Of a DNA stretch of 64,000 nucleotides, positions 9,463 to 18,036 are shown in pieces. A model generated the notes under the pieces. The model worked only from the letters and a program-made list of their open reading frames with translations, was not told the origin of the DNA and searched no databases. Each line of letters starts with the position of its first letter. Position 1 is the first letter of the stretch. Source of the stretch: Opacimonas viscosa (GTDB lineage: Bacteria; Pseudomonadota; Gammaproteobacteria; Enterobacterales; Alteromonadaceae); the NCBI RefSeq assembly GCF_024199005.1, contig NZ_JANATA010000001.1:372001-436000 (forward strand), written 5' to 3'. The position numbers were made by a program, and so were the translations under genes.

Positions 9463-11196
9463 TTAGTATGTATAACGTGCTTGTAGGTACCAAGTACCCC
9501 CATTAAAACCAAATGGAGATGCTTCAGAATAAAGCTGACCTAAGCTACCAGCACTTGGGTTTTTATCTGGATATGTATCAAATACGTTATCAATACCTGC
9601 AACTAAACGCGTGTTTTCGTTTAACTGATAAGATACTGATACATCGACGAGCACTGCCGAACTGATACCGTTGACACCATTACCAGTATCATCCCAACCA
9701 CCGTAATAATTAGCACGAACCAATGTGTTGTAGTCACCTTGACTATGTGCCCAAGATACGTTTGCACGTAAGTTAGGTAGTAAATCTTCGATTGCTGCAA
9801 CACGATCCGTTAATTCAATGGTGTAATAATCGATAGTCCAGCTTGTATCACCGAGATCAAATGCAGCACCAATTGAGAAGTTTTCTGCTTCTTCTGGGCC
9901 CAATGTTGGACGACCGTTACCATCTAACTCAATAAAATCAGCGGCTAATTGTCCTGCTGAAGAGAACAAAGGTAACGTACCTTGGTCTATCAACACACCA
10001 TTGACGTTTTGTGTAGTTACATTAGTAATGTTTGCTTGGCCAGCAGTTGGTGCGTGGAAACCTGTAGAATAAGCACTACGAATACGCACTGAATCAGATA
10101 CGTGATAAATACCAGCAAGTTTAAAGTCAGTAGTATCACCAAACTGGCTAAAATCTTCGTAACGTACGGCAGTTTGTAATGTTAAGTTTTCAGATACATC
10201 GGCTTCTAAATCAACATATATAGCGTTTGAATCTTGTGAAGCTGAAGTATCTGCTGGGAAACCACCAAAGCCGTTAGAGCTTGATGAGAAACCTTGATCA
10301 GCCAATGGACCTAAAGCATAAGACGCTGGATCACCAGCAAATAAATCAAATTCTTCTTTACGGTATTCAGCACCAAAGGCTACCGACAAGTCAGATTCAA
10401 AACCAACATCAACGTTATAGACAAAGCTTGCGTTGACTAGCGTTTCAGTTTGCTCTTGACCACCTGGCGTAAAGTTACGCGGCGTATCTGGACCTAAAGA
10501 GGCATTTACCGTATTACTGATAGCAAAGTCACTGCGGTTTGAACCACGTTGCACACTGAAATCGTAATCTAAGCCAGTACCCACATCAAGCAAACCACGG
10601 ACACCAAATGTAAATGATACATCTTCGTTTTCACCACCAAAACGCGGTACAAATCCTAGTGGAATGGTTTCTAAGAAACTAAAGCAGTTAGCATCAGCAA
10701 CGACTTGTGCCAAGAAAGCAGGGTTTGGCACACCGTTTTCAAGAGGAATACCTGAGATACAATTACCGCCTTGGCCTAAACCATCTAAATCACCAACGCG
10801 AACTGAAGCAACAGCATCATCAGCATCAGAGGGTAAACCAGTGGTTGGGTTAACCAGAGGACCTCGATAAACACCACCACGGTTAGTCGGGTTACGGAAG
10901 AAGAAACCACCTTGAACCGTACGCTGTGCGTAGTTACCAAAGAAGTAAGCTTCAGTATTGTCATTGATTTCAAATGCAGAGTTAACAAATAATTTCACAT
11001 CATCGTTGACGTCAGGTTGTCCCCAATACTGAGGGACTTCATTAGTGTAGCCATTGATGTTAGAAAATTGGATATCTGGGCTGTAGTAGCCATTATCAAT
11101 TAACCCTTGGACATCATTACGAACAACAGACCGAACCGTACCGTCGACTTCTTTGATTTCAGCAGTAACATTTAAGAAACCATTGCTCCCAAAGAA
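9463..11196 (-). pseudogene. TonB-dependent receptor, 5'-truncated and internally deleted
   Basis: The frame encodes the beta-barrel part of a TonB-dependent outer-membrane receptor. Family features include the GSNGFLNVTAE barrel strand near the left end, the SDSVRIRSAYSTGFHAP strand, LVAGIDNVFDTYPDKNP and a terminal aromatic (RYTY). There is no signal peptide, TonB box or plug domain: the homologous frame starts abruptly near 11196 and hits a stop at 11218-11220. A GTG at 10998 opens an ORF, but only in the middle of the barrel. A second lesion appears near 9786-9812, where the strand ending IELTDRV joins directly to AAIEDLLPNLRANV; in relatives roughly 90 residues (a recalled estimate) separate these. 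I therefore call it a dead gene. Substrate unknown. Confidence 0.85.
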
Positions 11197-11591
11197 AACA
11201 AATAGAAAGTTTAAGTGTTAATTTTTATGTCTGTAATTTATCTAGTAACTCATACCACTTGTTCGAACATAGCGTCGGCAACATGGCAGTTTATTCTAAG
11301 GTGTGTCGATATTGATATCTTAAATTGATATTCTTTTTATTGTATCTTTATAATTGTGTTTATTGTTGTTTCTGTATTAATCTTTCTAACATTGCAGCGC
11401 AAGATTTGTACTGTTTAGCAATGTTTATTGAGCAATTTGAAATTTGTAACTGAATGAATACGTATGCAAGATTAAAATAGAACAAAATCAATGTAAACAC
11501 AAAAACAAATGCTTTATATAAATAAAACTTATATTACTCTCGCAAAAAGTTGTAAGACTGGGTAATTTCTCTGCGTTTTAAGAACAATAAT
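11197..11591. other. AT-rich intergenic region upstream of rplY
   Basis: About 395 bases with no credible ORF on either strand. It is strongly AT-rich. It probably contains the old promoter and leader of the receptor gene on the minus strand, now joined to the truncated barrel. I see no clear promoter, repeat or RNA fold of note here; the rplY promoter and leader begin at 11592. Confidence 0.5.
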
Positions 11592-11620
11592 TTGCATCAC
11601 AATAGTGCCAATGCTAAACT
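11592..11620 (+). promoter_or_regulatory. Probable rplY promoter
   Basis: TTGCAT (11592-11597) and TAAACT (11615-11620) are separated by 17 bases and followed by a GC-rich stretch (TCGTCGCCC) like the discriminators of growth-rate-controlled promoters. Transcription would start near 11627, leaving a leader of about 93 bases before rplY. Confidence 0.5.
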
Positions 11621-11623
11621 TCG

Positions 11624-11700
11624 TCGCCCTTGAAATACAGGGTGTTAGTCTTTCTAACATACATGTTGGTTTTGGTCGCAAAAACCAACTCTTTTTAATA
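11624..11700 (+). promoter_or_regulatory. Structured rplY leader with three hairpins, the last terminator-like
   Basis: Three consecutive inverted repeats fill the leader. CGCCCT pairs with AGGGTG (about 11624-11643). TGTTAG (11643-11648) pairs with CTAACA (11654-11659). GTTGGTTTT (11665-11673) pairs with AAAACCAAC (11681-11689), nine perfect pairs. The last is followed by TCTTTTTAATATTTTTTT and then the ribosome site GGAG of rplY. This looks like a terminator or a protein-binding leader placed before L25, so attenuation or autoregulation is inferred, not shown. Confidence 0.55.
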
Positions 11701-11719
11701 TTTTTTTGGAGACATTATT

Positions 11720-12349
11720 ATGTCTGAAGCAATCTTTCATTTAGAAGCAGAAGTCAGAACGGATTTAGGGAAAGGTGCGAGCCGCCGCCTACGTCGTGAA
11801 GACAAAGTTCCAGCGATCGTATACGGTGCGGACAAAGAGCCAGTATCTGTTACATTAGCACACAACAAACTTGTTCAAGCACAAGAATTTGAAGCGTTTT
11901 ATTCACACGTTTTAACTCTTGATATTGCTGGTGAAAAAGTTGATGCTATCGTTAAAGATATGCAACGCCACCCATACAAGCCAAAAATCTTACACGTTGA
12001 CTTTTTACGTGTAGATGCTTCTAAAGCAATCCACACTACAGTTCCTGTTCACTTCATCAATGAAGATACAGCACCAGCAATCAAAACTGAAGGTGGCCAC
12101 GCTGAACACCACATCAACGAAATCGATGTTGCGTGTTTACCTGGTAACTTACCTGAGTTCATCGAAGTTGATTTAACTAATGTTGCCCTAGGTCAAACAT
12201 TACATTTATCAGATGTAACGTTCCCTGAAGGTGTATCTTCAGTTGAACTTGCCAAAGGTGAGTCACACGACTTAGCTGTTGTTACAATAAAAGCAGCTAA
12301 AGTGAAAGCAGCAGATGAAGCTGCTGAAGGTGAAGCAGACAGCGAGTAA
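11720..12349 (+). CDS. rplY: 50S ribosomal protein L25, long (Ctc/TL5) form
   Basis: L25 binds 5S rRNA in the central protuberance of the large subunit. The protein has 209 residues, against 94 in E. coli. Residues 1 to about 95 are the L25 domain ([37 protein letters not shown]). The rest is the Ctc-type C-terminal beta domain ([26 protein letters not shown]) and an acidic Ala/Glu tail. The ATG at 11720 has GGAG eight bases upstream. The gene sits 5 bases before pth, and the rplY-pth-ychF order suggests one transcript from the promoter at 11592. Confidence 0.95.
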   Translation: MSEAIFHLEAEVRTDLGKGASRRLRREDKVPAIVYGADKEPVSVTLAHNKLVQAQEFEAFYSHVLTLDIAGEKVDAIVKDMQRHPYKPKILHVDFLRVDASKAIHTTVPVHFINEDTAPAIKTEGGHAEHHINEIDVACLPGNLPEFIEVDLTNVALGQTLHLSDVTFPEGVSSVELAKGESHDLAVVTIKAAKVKAADEAAEGEADSE

Positions 12350-12354
12350 TATCG

Positions 12355-12939
12355 TTGACTGACATCCGTCTTATCGTGGGCTTGGGTAATCCAGGCCCCG
12401 AATATCAAAACACTCGCCACAACGCTGGTGAAATGTTTGTTTCTTCTTTAGCACGAGCTTATTCGTGTTCACTCTCTCCTGAAAGTAAATTCTTTGGCCT
12501 AACTGGCCGCACACGCATAGCTGGTCAAGATGTACGTCTACTCTTCCCTACGACTTTTATGAATAAAAGTGGTAAGGCTGTGGCAGCCATAGCAAATTTT
12601 TACAAGATTGAGGTAGCAAACATTTTAGTAGCTTTCGATGAACTTGACTTACCACCGGGTATTGCAAAGTTCAAAGTCGGAGGTAGTTCGAGTCAAAACG
12701 GTATCAAAGATACTGTGGCGGCACTCGGTAATCAAAAAGACTTTTTGAGACTGCGGATTGGTATCGGCCATCCAGGTCACAAAAGCCGAGTTACCGGACA
12801 TGTACTGGGCAAAGCCCCAAAAAACGAACAAGAAAAAATCGACGCAGCCATTGATGAAAGTATCAGGGCTACAGAAATATTAATCAAAGAGGACCTAATT
12901 GCTGCGCAACAACGTTTGCATAGCTTTTCGGCTGAATAA
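12355..12939 (+). CDS. pth: Peptidyl-tRNA hydrolase
   Basis: Pth cleaves peptidyl-tRNAs that drop off ribosomes and recycles the tRNA. The protein has 194 residues. The catalytic His is His22 in [20 protein letters not shown] at 9-17 and the FDELDLPPG segment, which includes the conserved Asp, are also present. The start is a TTG at 12355 shortly after the rplY stop. No other start fits, since the family N-terminus begins within a few residues of the GLGNPG motif. It lies between rplY and ychF. Confidence 0.97.
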   Translation: MTDIRLIVGLGNPGPEYQNTRHNAGEMFVSSLARAYSCSLSPESKFFGLTGRTRIAGQDVRLLFPTTFMNKSGKAVAAIANFYKIEVANILVAFDELDLPPGIAKFKVGGSSSQNGIKDTVAALGNQKDFLRLRIGIGHPGHKSRVTGHVLGKAPKNEQEKIDAAIDESIRATEILIKEDLIAAQQRLHSFSAE

Positions 12940-12954
12940 TTCTAGGACATTATT

Positions 12955-14046
12955 ATGGGTTTCAAATGTGGCATAGTGGGTTTACCCAACGTTGGCAAAT
13001 CAACATTGTTTAATGCATTAACAAAAGCGGGGATCGAAGCTGCTAACTTCCCTTTTTGTACTATTGAACCTAATACTGGCGTTGTCCCTGTTCCTGACCC
13101 ACGTTTGGATGCATTGGCTGCAATTGTGAATCCACAGAAAATTTTGCCTACCACCATGGAGTTCGTAGATATTGCCGGTCTCGTAGAAGGCGCGTCAAAA
13201 GGCGAAGGTTTAGGCAATAAATTCTTGGCTAACATTCGTGAAACGGATGCAATAGGTCATGTTGTTCGTTGTTTTGATGATGAGAATATTGTTCACGTTG
13301 CAGGTAAAGTCAATCCTGCAGAAGATATTGATGTAATCAATACTGAATTAGCGTTAGCCGATTTAGACACTGCTGAAAAAGCGATACTACGCGTTAGCAA
13401 AAAAGCTAAAGGTGGCGATAGCGAAGCCAAATACGAATTAAAAGTATTAGAGAAAATTAAACCCCATCTAGATGAAGGTCTATTGCTACGTGCATTACCT
13501 TTAGAAAAAGAAGAACTCGCAGCTATACAATACATGCACTTCCTGACATTAAAGCCGACTATGTATGTAGCCAATGTCAATGAAGATGGATTTACAGATA
13601 ATCCTTATCTTGACCAAGTCAAAGATATTGCGGCTAAAGAAAATGCTGTCGTAGTTGCTGTATGTGCGGCGATAGAATCAGAAATTTCTGAATTAGATGA
13701 TGCCGACAAGGCAGAGTTTTTGGATGAAATGGGCCTTGAAGAACCAGGCTTAAACCGAGTTATTCGTTCTGGCTATAATCTATTAACATTAGAAACATAT
13801 TTCACAGCCGGAGTAAAAGAAGTGCGAGCTTGGACTTACCCTGTAGGATCGACGGCACCACAAGCAGCCGGTAAAATTCACACTGACTTTGAAAAAGGAT
13901 TTATTCGTGCCGAAGTCATTGCCTATGATGATTATATTGCAGGAAATGGCGAGCAAGGCGCTAAGGATGCCGGTAAGTGGCGTCTTGAAGGTAAAGACTA
14001 TATTGTAAAAGATGGTGATGTGATTCATTTCCGTTTTAATGTCTAG
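12955..14046 (+). CDS. ychF: Redox-regulated ATPase YchF (Obg/OLA1 family)
   Basis: YchF is a ribosome-associated P-loop protein of the Obg family that prefers ATP to GTP. The 363-residue protein has the P-loop [14 protein letters not shown] at about 8-21 and switch [22 protein letters not shown]. In place of NKxD it has YVANVNED, as in the ATP-preferring subfamily. The C-terminal TGS-like domain is recognisable from [19 protein letters not shown] to the final FRFNV. It is the last gene of rplY-pth-ychF and is followed by a terminator. Confidence 0.97.
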   Translation: MGFKCGIVGLPNVGKSTLFNALTKAGIEAANFPFCTIEPNTGVVPVPDPRLDALAAIVNPQKILPTTMEFVDIAGLVEGASKGEGLGNKFLANIRETDAIGHVVRCFDDENIVHVAGKVNPAEDIDVINTELALADLDTAEKAILRVSKKAKGGDSEAKYELKVLEKIKPHLDEGLLLRALPLEKEELAAIQYMHFLTLKPTMYVANVNEDGFTDNPYLDQVKDIAAKENAVVVAVCAAIESEISELDDADKAEFLDEMGLEEPGLNRVIRSGYNLLTLETYFTAGVKEVRAWTYPVGSTAPQAAGKIHTDFEKGFIRAEVIAYDDYIAGNGEQGAKDAGKWRLEGKDYIVKDGDVIHFRFNV

Positions 14047-14078
14047 GATATGACTTCTGAGTATTTAATATCTGACAC

Positions 14079-14113
14079 AAAAAAGGGCTGAACTAAAATT
14101 TCAGCCCTTTTTT
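14079..14113 (+). terminator. Rho-independent terminator of ychF
   Basis: AAAAAAGGGCTGA pairs with TCAGCCCTTTTTTT around a loop of about 9 bases. The descending arm becomes the T tract. It lies 35 bases after the ychF stop. Confidence 0.9.
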
Positions 14114-14265
14114 TATGCTTTATTTTCATAAGAATAAAGTGTCAAGAATTAGAGCTGTGCATCATATTTTCTTTTGCTGTTAGCTCTTAATTGGTGTTAA
14201 AAAGTACATAAAACAGAGCCCTTGATGAAATATACAGCAATTATGCTGTTTTTCACAAAAAACGT

Positions 14266-14294
14266 TTGACGAAGGCTCTTCTTATATACATAAT
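14266..14294 (+). promoter_or_regulatory. Probable promoter of the tRNA cluster
   Basis: TTGACG (14266-14271) and CATAAT (14289-14294) are 17 bases apart, about 40 bases before the first tRNA. No gene lies between the ychF terminator and this site. A small palindrome, ACAGCA-ATTA-TGCTGT, lies just upstream at about 14234-14250. Confidence 0.5.
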
Positions 14295-14330
14295 ACGCAC
14301 CACTTCGATTGGGGCAACCCAGACAAGTAT

Positions 14331-14407
14331 GGCTACGTAGCTCAGCTGGTTAGAGCACATCACTCATAATGATGGGGTCGCAAGTTCGAATCTCGCCGTA
14401 GCCACCA
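14331..14407 (+). tRNA. tRNA-Met (CAT), elongator type
   Basis: A 77-base cloverleaf. The acceptor stem GGCTACG/CGTAGCC is fully paired. The anticodon stem CATCA/TGATG encloses CTCATAA with anticodon CAT. T-loop GTTCGAATC and an encoded CCA are present. The paired first base and lack of the initiator GGG/CCC anticodon stem indicate an elongator methionine tRNA. Confidence 0.95.
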
Positions 14408-14445
14408 TTACTTTTTACCACTAAAAGTAATGCGTAATAAGAAAT

Positions 14446-14530
14446 GCGGGAGTGGTGGAATTGGTAGACACGCTGGATTTAGGTTCCAGTGCTTCACGGC
14501 GTGAGAGTTCAAGTCTCTCCTTCCGCACCA
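14446..14530 (+). tRNA. tRNA-Leu (TAG)
   Basis: An 85-base class II tRNA with a long variable arm. The acceptor stem is GCGGGAG/CTTCCGC with one G-U pair. The anticodon stem CTGGA/TCCAG encloses TTTAGGT with anticodon TAG. CCA is encoded. It is second in the Met-Leu-Gln-Gln cluster. Confidence 0.96.
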
Positions 14531-14534
14531 TTGT

Positions 14535-14610
14535 TGGGGTATAGCCAAGTTGGTAAGGCAGCGGGTTTTGATCCCGCCATCCGTAGGTTCGAGTCCTGCT
14601 ACCCCAGCCA
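14535..14610 (+). tRNA. tRNA-Gln (TTG), second copy
   Basis: Identical over 76 bases to the tRNA-Gln at 8151, with anticodon TTG and encoded CCA. It begins 4 bases after tRNA-Leu. Confidence 0.97.
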
Positions 14611-14635
14611 TCTTATTACAATGTATCTTCCCTGT

Positions 14636-14711
14636 TGGGGTATAGCCAAGTTGGTAAGGCAGCGGGTTTTGATCCCGCCATCCGTAGGTTCGAGTCCTGC
14701 TACCCCAGCCA
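14636..14711 (+). tRNA. tRNA-Gln (TTG), third copy
   Basis: Identical to the copies at 8151 and 14535, and separated from the latter by 25 bases. The tandem pair is the last part of the cluster. The Met-Leu-Gln-Gln order next to ubiF-miaB recalls the E. coli metT-leuW-gln cluster at the same neighbourhood. Confidence 0.97.
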
Positions 14712-14880
14712 TACATTTTCATCCATTTTCATACCATCTTTTTGCGTATTTGAATCGTGCCCCTTTTGCACAATACATTTGTGCATTAATCGTAGCAATA
14801 AACACTAAAGCAATGATCTATTTGTATTTTTACCTTAAACTACCCCTTATTAATTTGTCAGCAACGAAAAGAGTTTCTAC

Positions 14881-16350
14881 ATGATAGATACATTGTTATC
14901 TGGTCTAGATCATCTAGTAGTAAGTACTATTGGATTTATCAACAATATTTTATGGGGCGAAGGTAAAGTTTTAATTTATCTGTTGTTGATTGGCGGGATC
15001 TTTTTTACCGTCCGTTTAGGCTTTCTCCAAGTAAAATACTTTCGCCATATGTTCTCTATTATGCGCAATTCAACTGCCTCAGATAAAGCAGGGATATCAT
15101 CGTTTCAGGCATTATGCACCTCCCTCTCCGCTCGAGTTGGTACCGGTAATCTAGCAGGTGTAGCCGTTGCTATTTCCCTAGGTGGCGCTGGAGCTATTTT
15201 TTGGATGTGGGTCATTGCCTTTTTGGGTATGGCAACAGGCTACGCCGAGAGTGTTTTAGGTCAGTTGTATAAAGTCAAAGATTCCAATGGTGAATATCGT
15301 GGTGGCCCTGCATATTACATTCAACAAGGATTAAAAAAACGTTGGTTAGCGGTACTCTTTTCACTGTGTTTGTTTATGGGCTATGGTTTTATTTTCAGCG
15401 CTGTCCAAGCAAATACCATCACTGACGCATTAAACAATGCTTATGGCATTGATACACTGTACTCAGGCTTAGTCATTATTATTCTTGCAGCACTTATTGT
15501 TGTCGGTGGATTAAGGGCTATTGCTAACTTCGCTCAATGGATTGTCCCATTTATGGGAGTGAGTTATGTCCTAATAGCATTAGTCATCACCGTGATTAAT
15601 ATTGACATGCTCCCGACTGTTTTGTCAGATATTGTGTTACAAGCATTTGGTTTGCAAGAAGCTGTAGCCGGCACTTTTGGAGCAGCCATTGCAAATGGGG
15701 TACAACGTGGCTTGTATTCCAACGAAGCAGGCTCAGGTAGTGTGCCTCATGCGGCTGCCTCAGCGACTCCCTACCCCAACCACCCTGCATCTCAAGGATT
15801 CGTCCAAATGCTAGGGGTATTTGTAGACACTATGGTATTGTGTACAGCGACGGCATTTATCATTTTGCTCGCAGGTGGCTCAGCTGGTGAACAAATGGAA
15901 GGTATTCGCCTTACCCAATCAGCAATGGAGTTTCATTTAGGTGATATGGGTAGTGATTTCGTGGCTGCAGCTATCGCTTTATTTGCATTTACCTCCGTTG
16001 TAGCAAACTACGCTTACGGTGAAAGTAATTTACATATGTTTAAGCTCGATAATAAAGTCGGCCGTAGTTTGTATACACTAGGTTATTTACTCATGATTTT
16101 GTGGGGCTCAATGGCAGCTTTACCAAAGGTTTGGGCAGCTGCAGATATGGCTTTGGGTCTGATGACAGTGATCAATATGTTTGCAATCTTGTGGATGACA
16201 CCCACCATAGTAGCGTTGACCAAAGACTATGTTAAGCGTCTAGAAAATAAGTCAGACATGACCTATAGAGAGGGTGACTGCATTATTCAAGGTGAAACAG
16301 AAACCGGCATTTGGGATACCCAAGGCGATGTCGGTAGTAGCCATAAATAG
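14881..16350 (+). CDS. Sodium/amino acid (alanine) symporter, AGCS family
   Basis: A 489-residue multi-spanning inner-membrane carrier of the alanine/glycine:cation symporter family, which takes up alanine or glycine with Na+. Family motifs are RLGFLQVKYF with the following FRHM, the central FQALCTSLSARVGTGNLAGVA (Na+ and substrate site), GGPAYYIQQGL and GLYSNEAGSGSVPHAAA. About ten or eleven membrane segments are expected, and the C-terminal about 40 residues are hydrophilic. The substrate is not fixed by sequence. It is separated from the tRNA cluster by about 170 bases and ends at a strong stem-loop shared with the opposite strand. Confidence 0.92.
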   Translation: MIDTLLSGLDHLVVSTIGFINNILWGEGKVLIYLLLIGGIFFTVRLGFLQVKYFRHMFSIMRNSTASDKAGISSFQALCTSLSARVGTGNLAGVAVAISLGGAGAIFWMWVIAFLGMATGYAESVLGQLYKVKDSNGEYRGGPAYYIQQGLKKRWLAVLFSLCLFMGYGFIFSAVQANTITDALNNAYGIDTLYSGLVIIILAALIVVGGLRAIANFAQWIVPFMGVSYVLIALVITVINIDMLPTVLSDIVLQAFGLQEAVAGTFGAAIANGVQRGLYSNEAGSGSVPHAAASATPYPNHPASQGFVQMLGVFVDTMVLCTATAFIILLAGGSAGEQMEGIRLTQSAMEFHLGDMGSDFVAAAIALFAFTSVVANYAYGESNLHMFKLDNKVGRSLYTLGYLLMILWGSMAALPKVWAAADMALGLMTVINMFAILWMTPTIVALTKDYVKRLENKSDMTYREGDCIIQGETETGIWDTQGDVGSSHK

Positions 16351-16372
16351 TGCTTTAAAAAATCACTTACTT

Positions 16373-16416
16373 AAACAATACCGCTGGTCTCTTATATCAG
16401 GCCAGCGCTATTGTTT
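16373..16416. terminator. Long bidirectional stem-loop between convergent genes
   Basis: AAACAATA-c-CGCTGG (16373-16387) pairs with CCAGCG-c-TATTGTTT (16402-16416): 14 pairs with one C-C mismatch around a 14-base loop. It sits between the end of the symporter gene and the end of the small membrane protein gene on the other strand and could serve both. Confidence 0.75.
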
Positions 16417-16493
16417 ATTAATATATTGTTTATTGAACGATGATTGACCATTTATTGATGATTACTATTTGTAAAAGTCATTAGTACTCAGGA

Positions 16494-16673
16494 TTAACTC
16501 CTAAACATCATCATCACTAATTGCACGACCAGCATTACCCCAATCAAAGGCATAAACCATTTCCCCAGTTTACTTGTCGTTTTATCAGAAACACGCGCAC
16601 CAGATTTCTCCAACAATGGAATTATCACCACCAAGGCAACAAACAAAATACCAATAATTATAAATATTGTCAT
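16494..16673 (-). CDS. 59-residue two-helix membrane protein in operon with ubiF
   Basis: This small ORF has 59 residues from an ATG at 16673. It has two hydrophobic helices: residues 2-20 (FIIIGILFVALVVIIP) and about 40-57 (FMPLIGVMLVVQLVMMM). A charged, polar loop lies between them (EKSGARVSDKTTSKLGKW). It starts 3 bases after the ubiF stop, so it is almost certainly translated from the same message. I do not recognise a named family. Charge distribution suggests both ends face the periplasm and the basic loop the cytoplasm. A link to ubiquinone synthesis is inferred from position only. Confidence 0.7.
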   Translation of the reverse strand: MTIFIIIGILFVALVVIIPLLEKSGARVSDKTTSKLGKWFMPLIGVMLVVQLVMMMFRS

Positions 16674-16676
16674 AAA

Positions 16677-17882
16677 CTATACACCCATTGCCTTTTTAAT
16701 CACTGCCTGTTTGGCTGCTCCACCTTTGTCAGCAAGGAATAATCCAGTATTGCGTAATGTACTCAAGAGCGGATTACGATTTGAAAATAAATGATAAAGC
16801 GTATCCATAGCCGTCATCATTTGTAAGTTCGCGTGTTTTCTCGGAAGTTCATAAGCACGAGCCAACGGACGTTTCTGCTCAATTGTTGCCAATAAGCAAG
16901 CTACATCAGCAAAACCCAGATTCACACCTTGTCCCGCGAGTGGGTTAATACTATGGGCAGCATCACCGATCAGAATCACTTTATCTTGTATATAGCGTTT
17001 GGCATGCATTCGCATTAATCCAAAACTCGCTTTATCTAAGACAGTAAAATCGACGACTTGTTCCTGAAGATAAGATGAAAACGATGCGCAAATTTCAGTT
17101 TTTAAGGCCGCTGGTTCTAATGCTTTTAACTCGGCTATGCGCTGAGGATGATGATACCAAACCAAACTTGCATGATTATTATGCATCGGCAAAAATGCTT
17201 GTGGCCCGTCAGGAGTAAATGCCTGCCAAGTCATACCTTGGGCTAGCTGAGCAGTGTGTTCATCGGCATAAGTTGATGTAATTGAAATACCTAGCGCTTG
17301 TTGCTCATAATCCCAGGCAACAGTGCCAATCCCTGCTTGTTTACGGATAGCCGAATGCACCCCATCTGCGGCAATAATCCATTCAGCATTGACAACACTA
17401 CCGTCCTCACAATAAACCCACCCTTCAAGAGTGTCTGCTCTATCTACTTTGGTGTGCAAAATAGTCACATTGGAATAATCGGTTAAGGCCTGTGTCAAAC
17501 CCAATTGAGTGATGCGATTCTCAACAAAATACCCCAAACGAGTTTGCTTGACTTCATGTGCATGAAACACCGTCTTTGCCCAAGGTTTATCCCACACCGA
17601 TAAAGCGTTATATGACTGAACTCGAAGAGCTGCAATATGCTCCCAAGCTCCCAAATTGTCCAATAATTGGACACTTGCTAAAGCCAAGGCGGACATTCGT
17701 AAATCAGGGGCTTGGTCAATGGCAAATTCTCTTGCCGGAAACGCTTCGATTAAAACCACCTGTTTACCTTGTTTGGCTAATCCAAGCGCCATTGCTGAAC
17801 CCACCATACCACCTCCCACTACGACATATTCAGCTGATATGGCTGGTTTAGTCGTATTTGAAGATTTTGTCTTTTGGCTCAT
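16677..17882 (-). CDS. ubiF: FAD-dependent ubiquinone-biosynthesis hydroxylase, UbiF type
   Basis: A 401-residue flavoprotein monooxygenase of the UbiH/UbiF/UbiI group that hydroxylates the ubiquinone ring. The Rossmann motif VVGGGMVGSAMALGLAKQG is at about 21-39, the DLRMSALALASVQLLDNLGAW segment follows, the DG motif is AADGVHSAIR, and the second FAD site is GDAAHSINPLAGQGVNLGF at about 300. The family has three close paralogues. UbiF (C6 hydroxylation of demethoxyubiquinol) is chosen because the gene is divergent from miaB and near a Met-Leu-Gln tRNA cluster, as in E. coli. Confidence 0.82.
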   Translation of the reverse strand: MSQKTKSSNTTKPAISAEYVVVGGGMVGSAMALGLAKQGKQVVLIEAFPAREFAIDQAPDLRMSALALASVQLLDNLGAWEHIAALRVQSYNALSVWDKPWAKTVFHAHEVKQTRLGYFVENRITQLGLTQALTDYSNVTILHTKVDRADTLEGWVYCEDGSVVNAEWIIAADGVHSAIRKQAGIGTVAWDYEQQALGISITSTYADEHTAQLAQGMTWQAFTPDGPQAFLPMHNNHASLVWYHHPQRIAELKALEPAALKTEICASFSSYLQEQVVDFTVLDKASFGLMRMHAKRYIQDKVILIGDAAHSINPLAGQGVNLGFADVACLLATIEQKRPLARAYELPRKHANLQMMTAMDTLYHLFSNRNPLLSTLRNTGLFLADKGGAAKQAVIKKAMGV

Positions 17883-18036
17883 AGTTTTACTCGATGTTTA
17901 TTGCGGCAATCTTATTCTGAATATATTCAACATTATGCGTGACACTAGAATGTTGCGCAATACTAGTCTTTAGATTCAATAAAGAGTAAAATTGAAGAAT
18001 TGTTAATTAACGTTTCAACATAGGCATTTTGCACGT

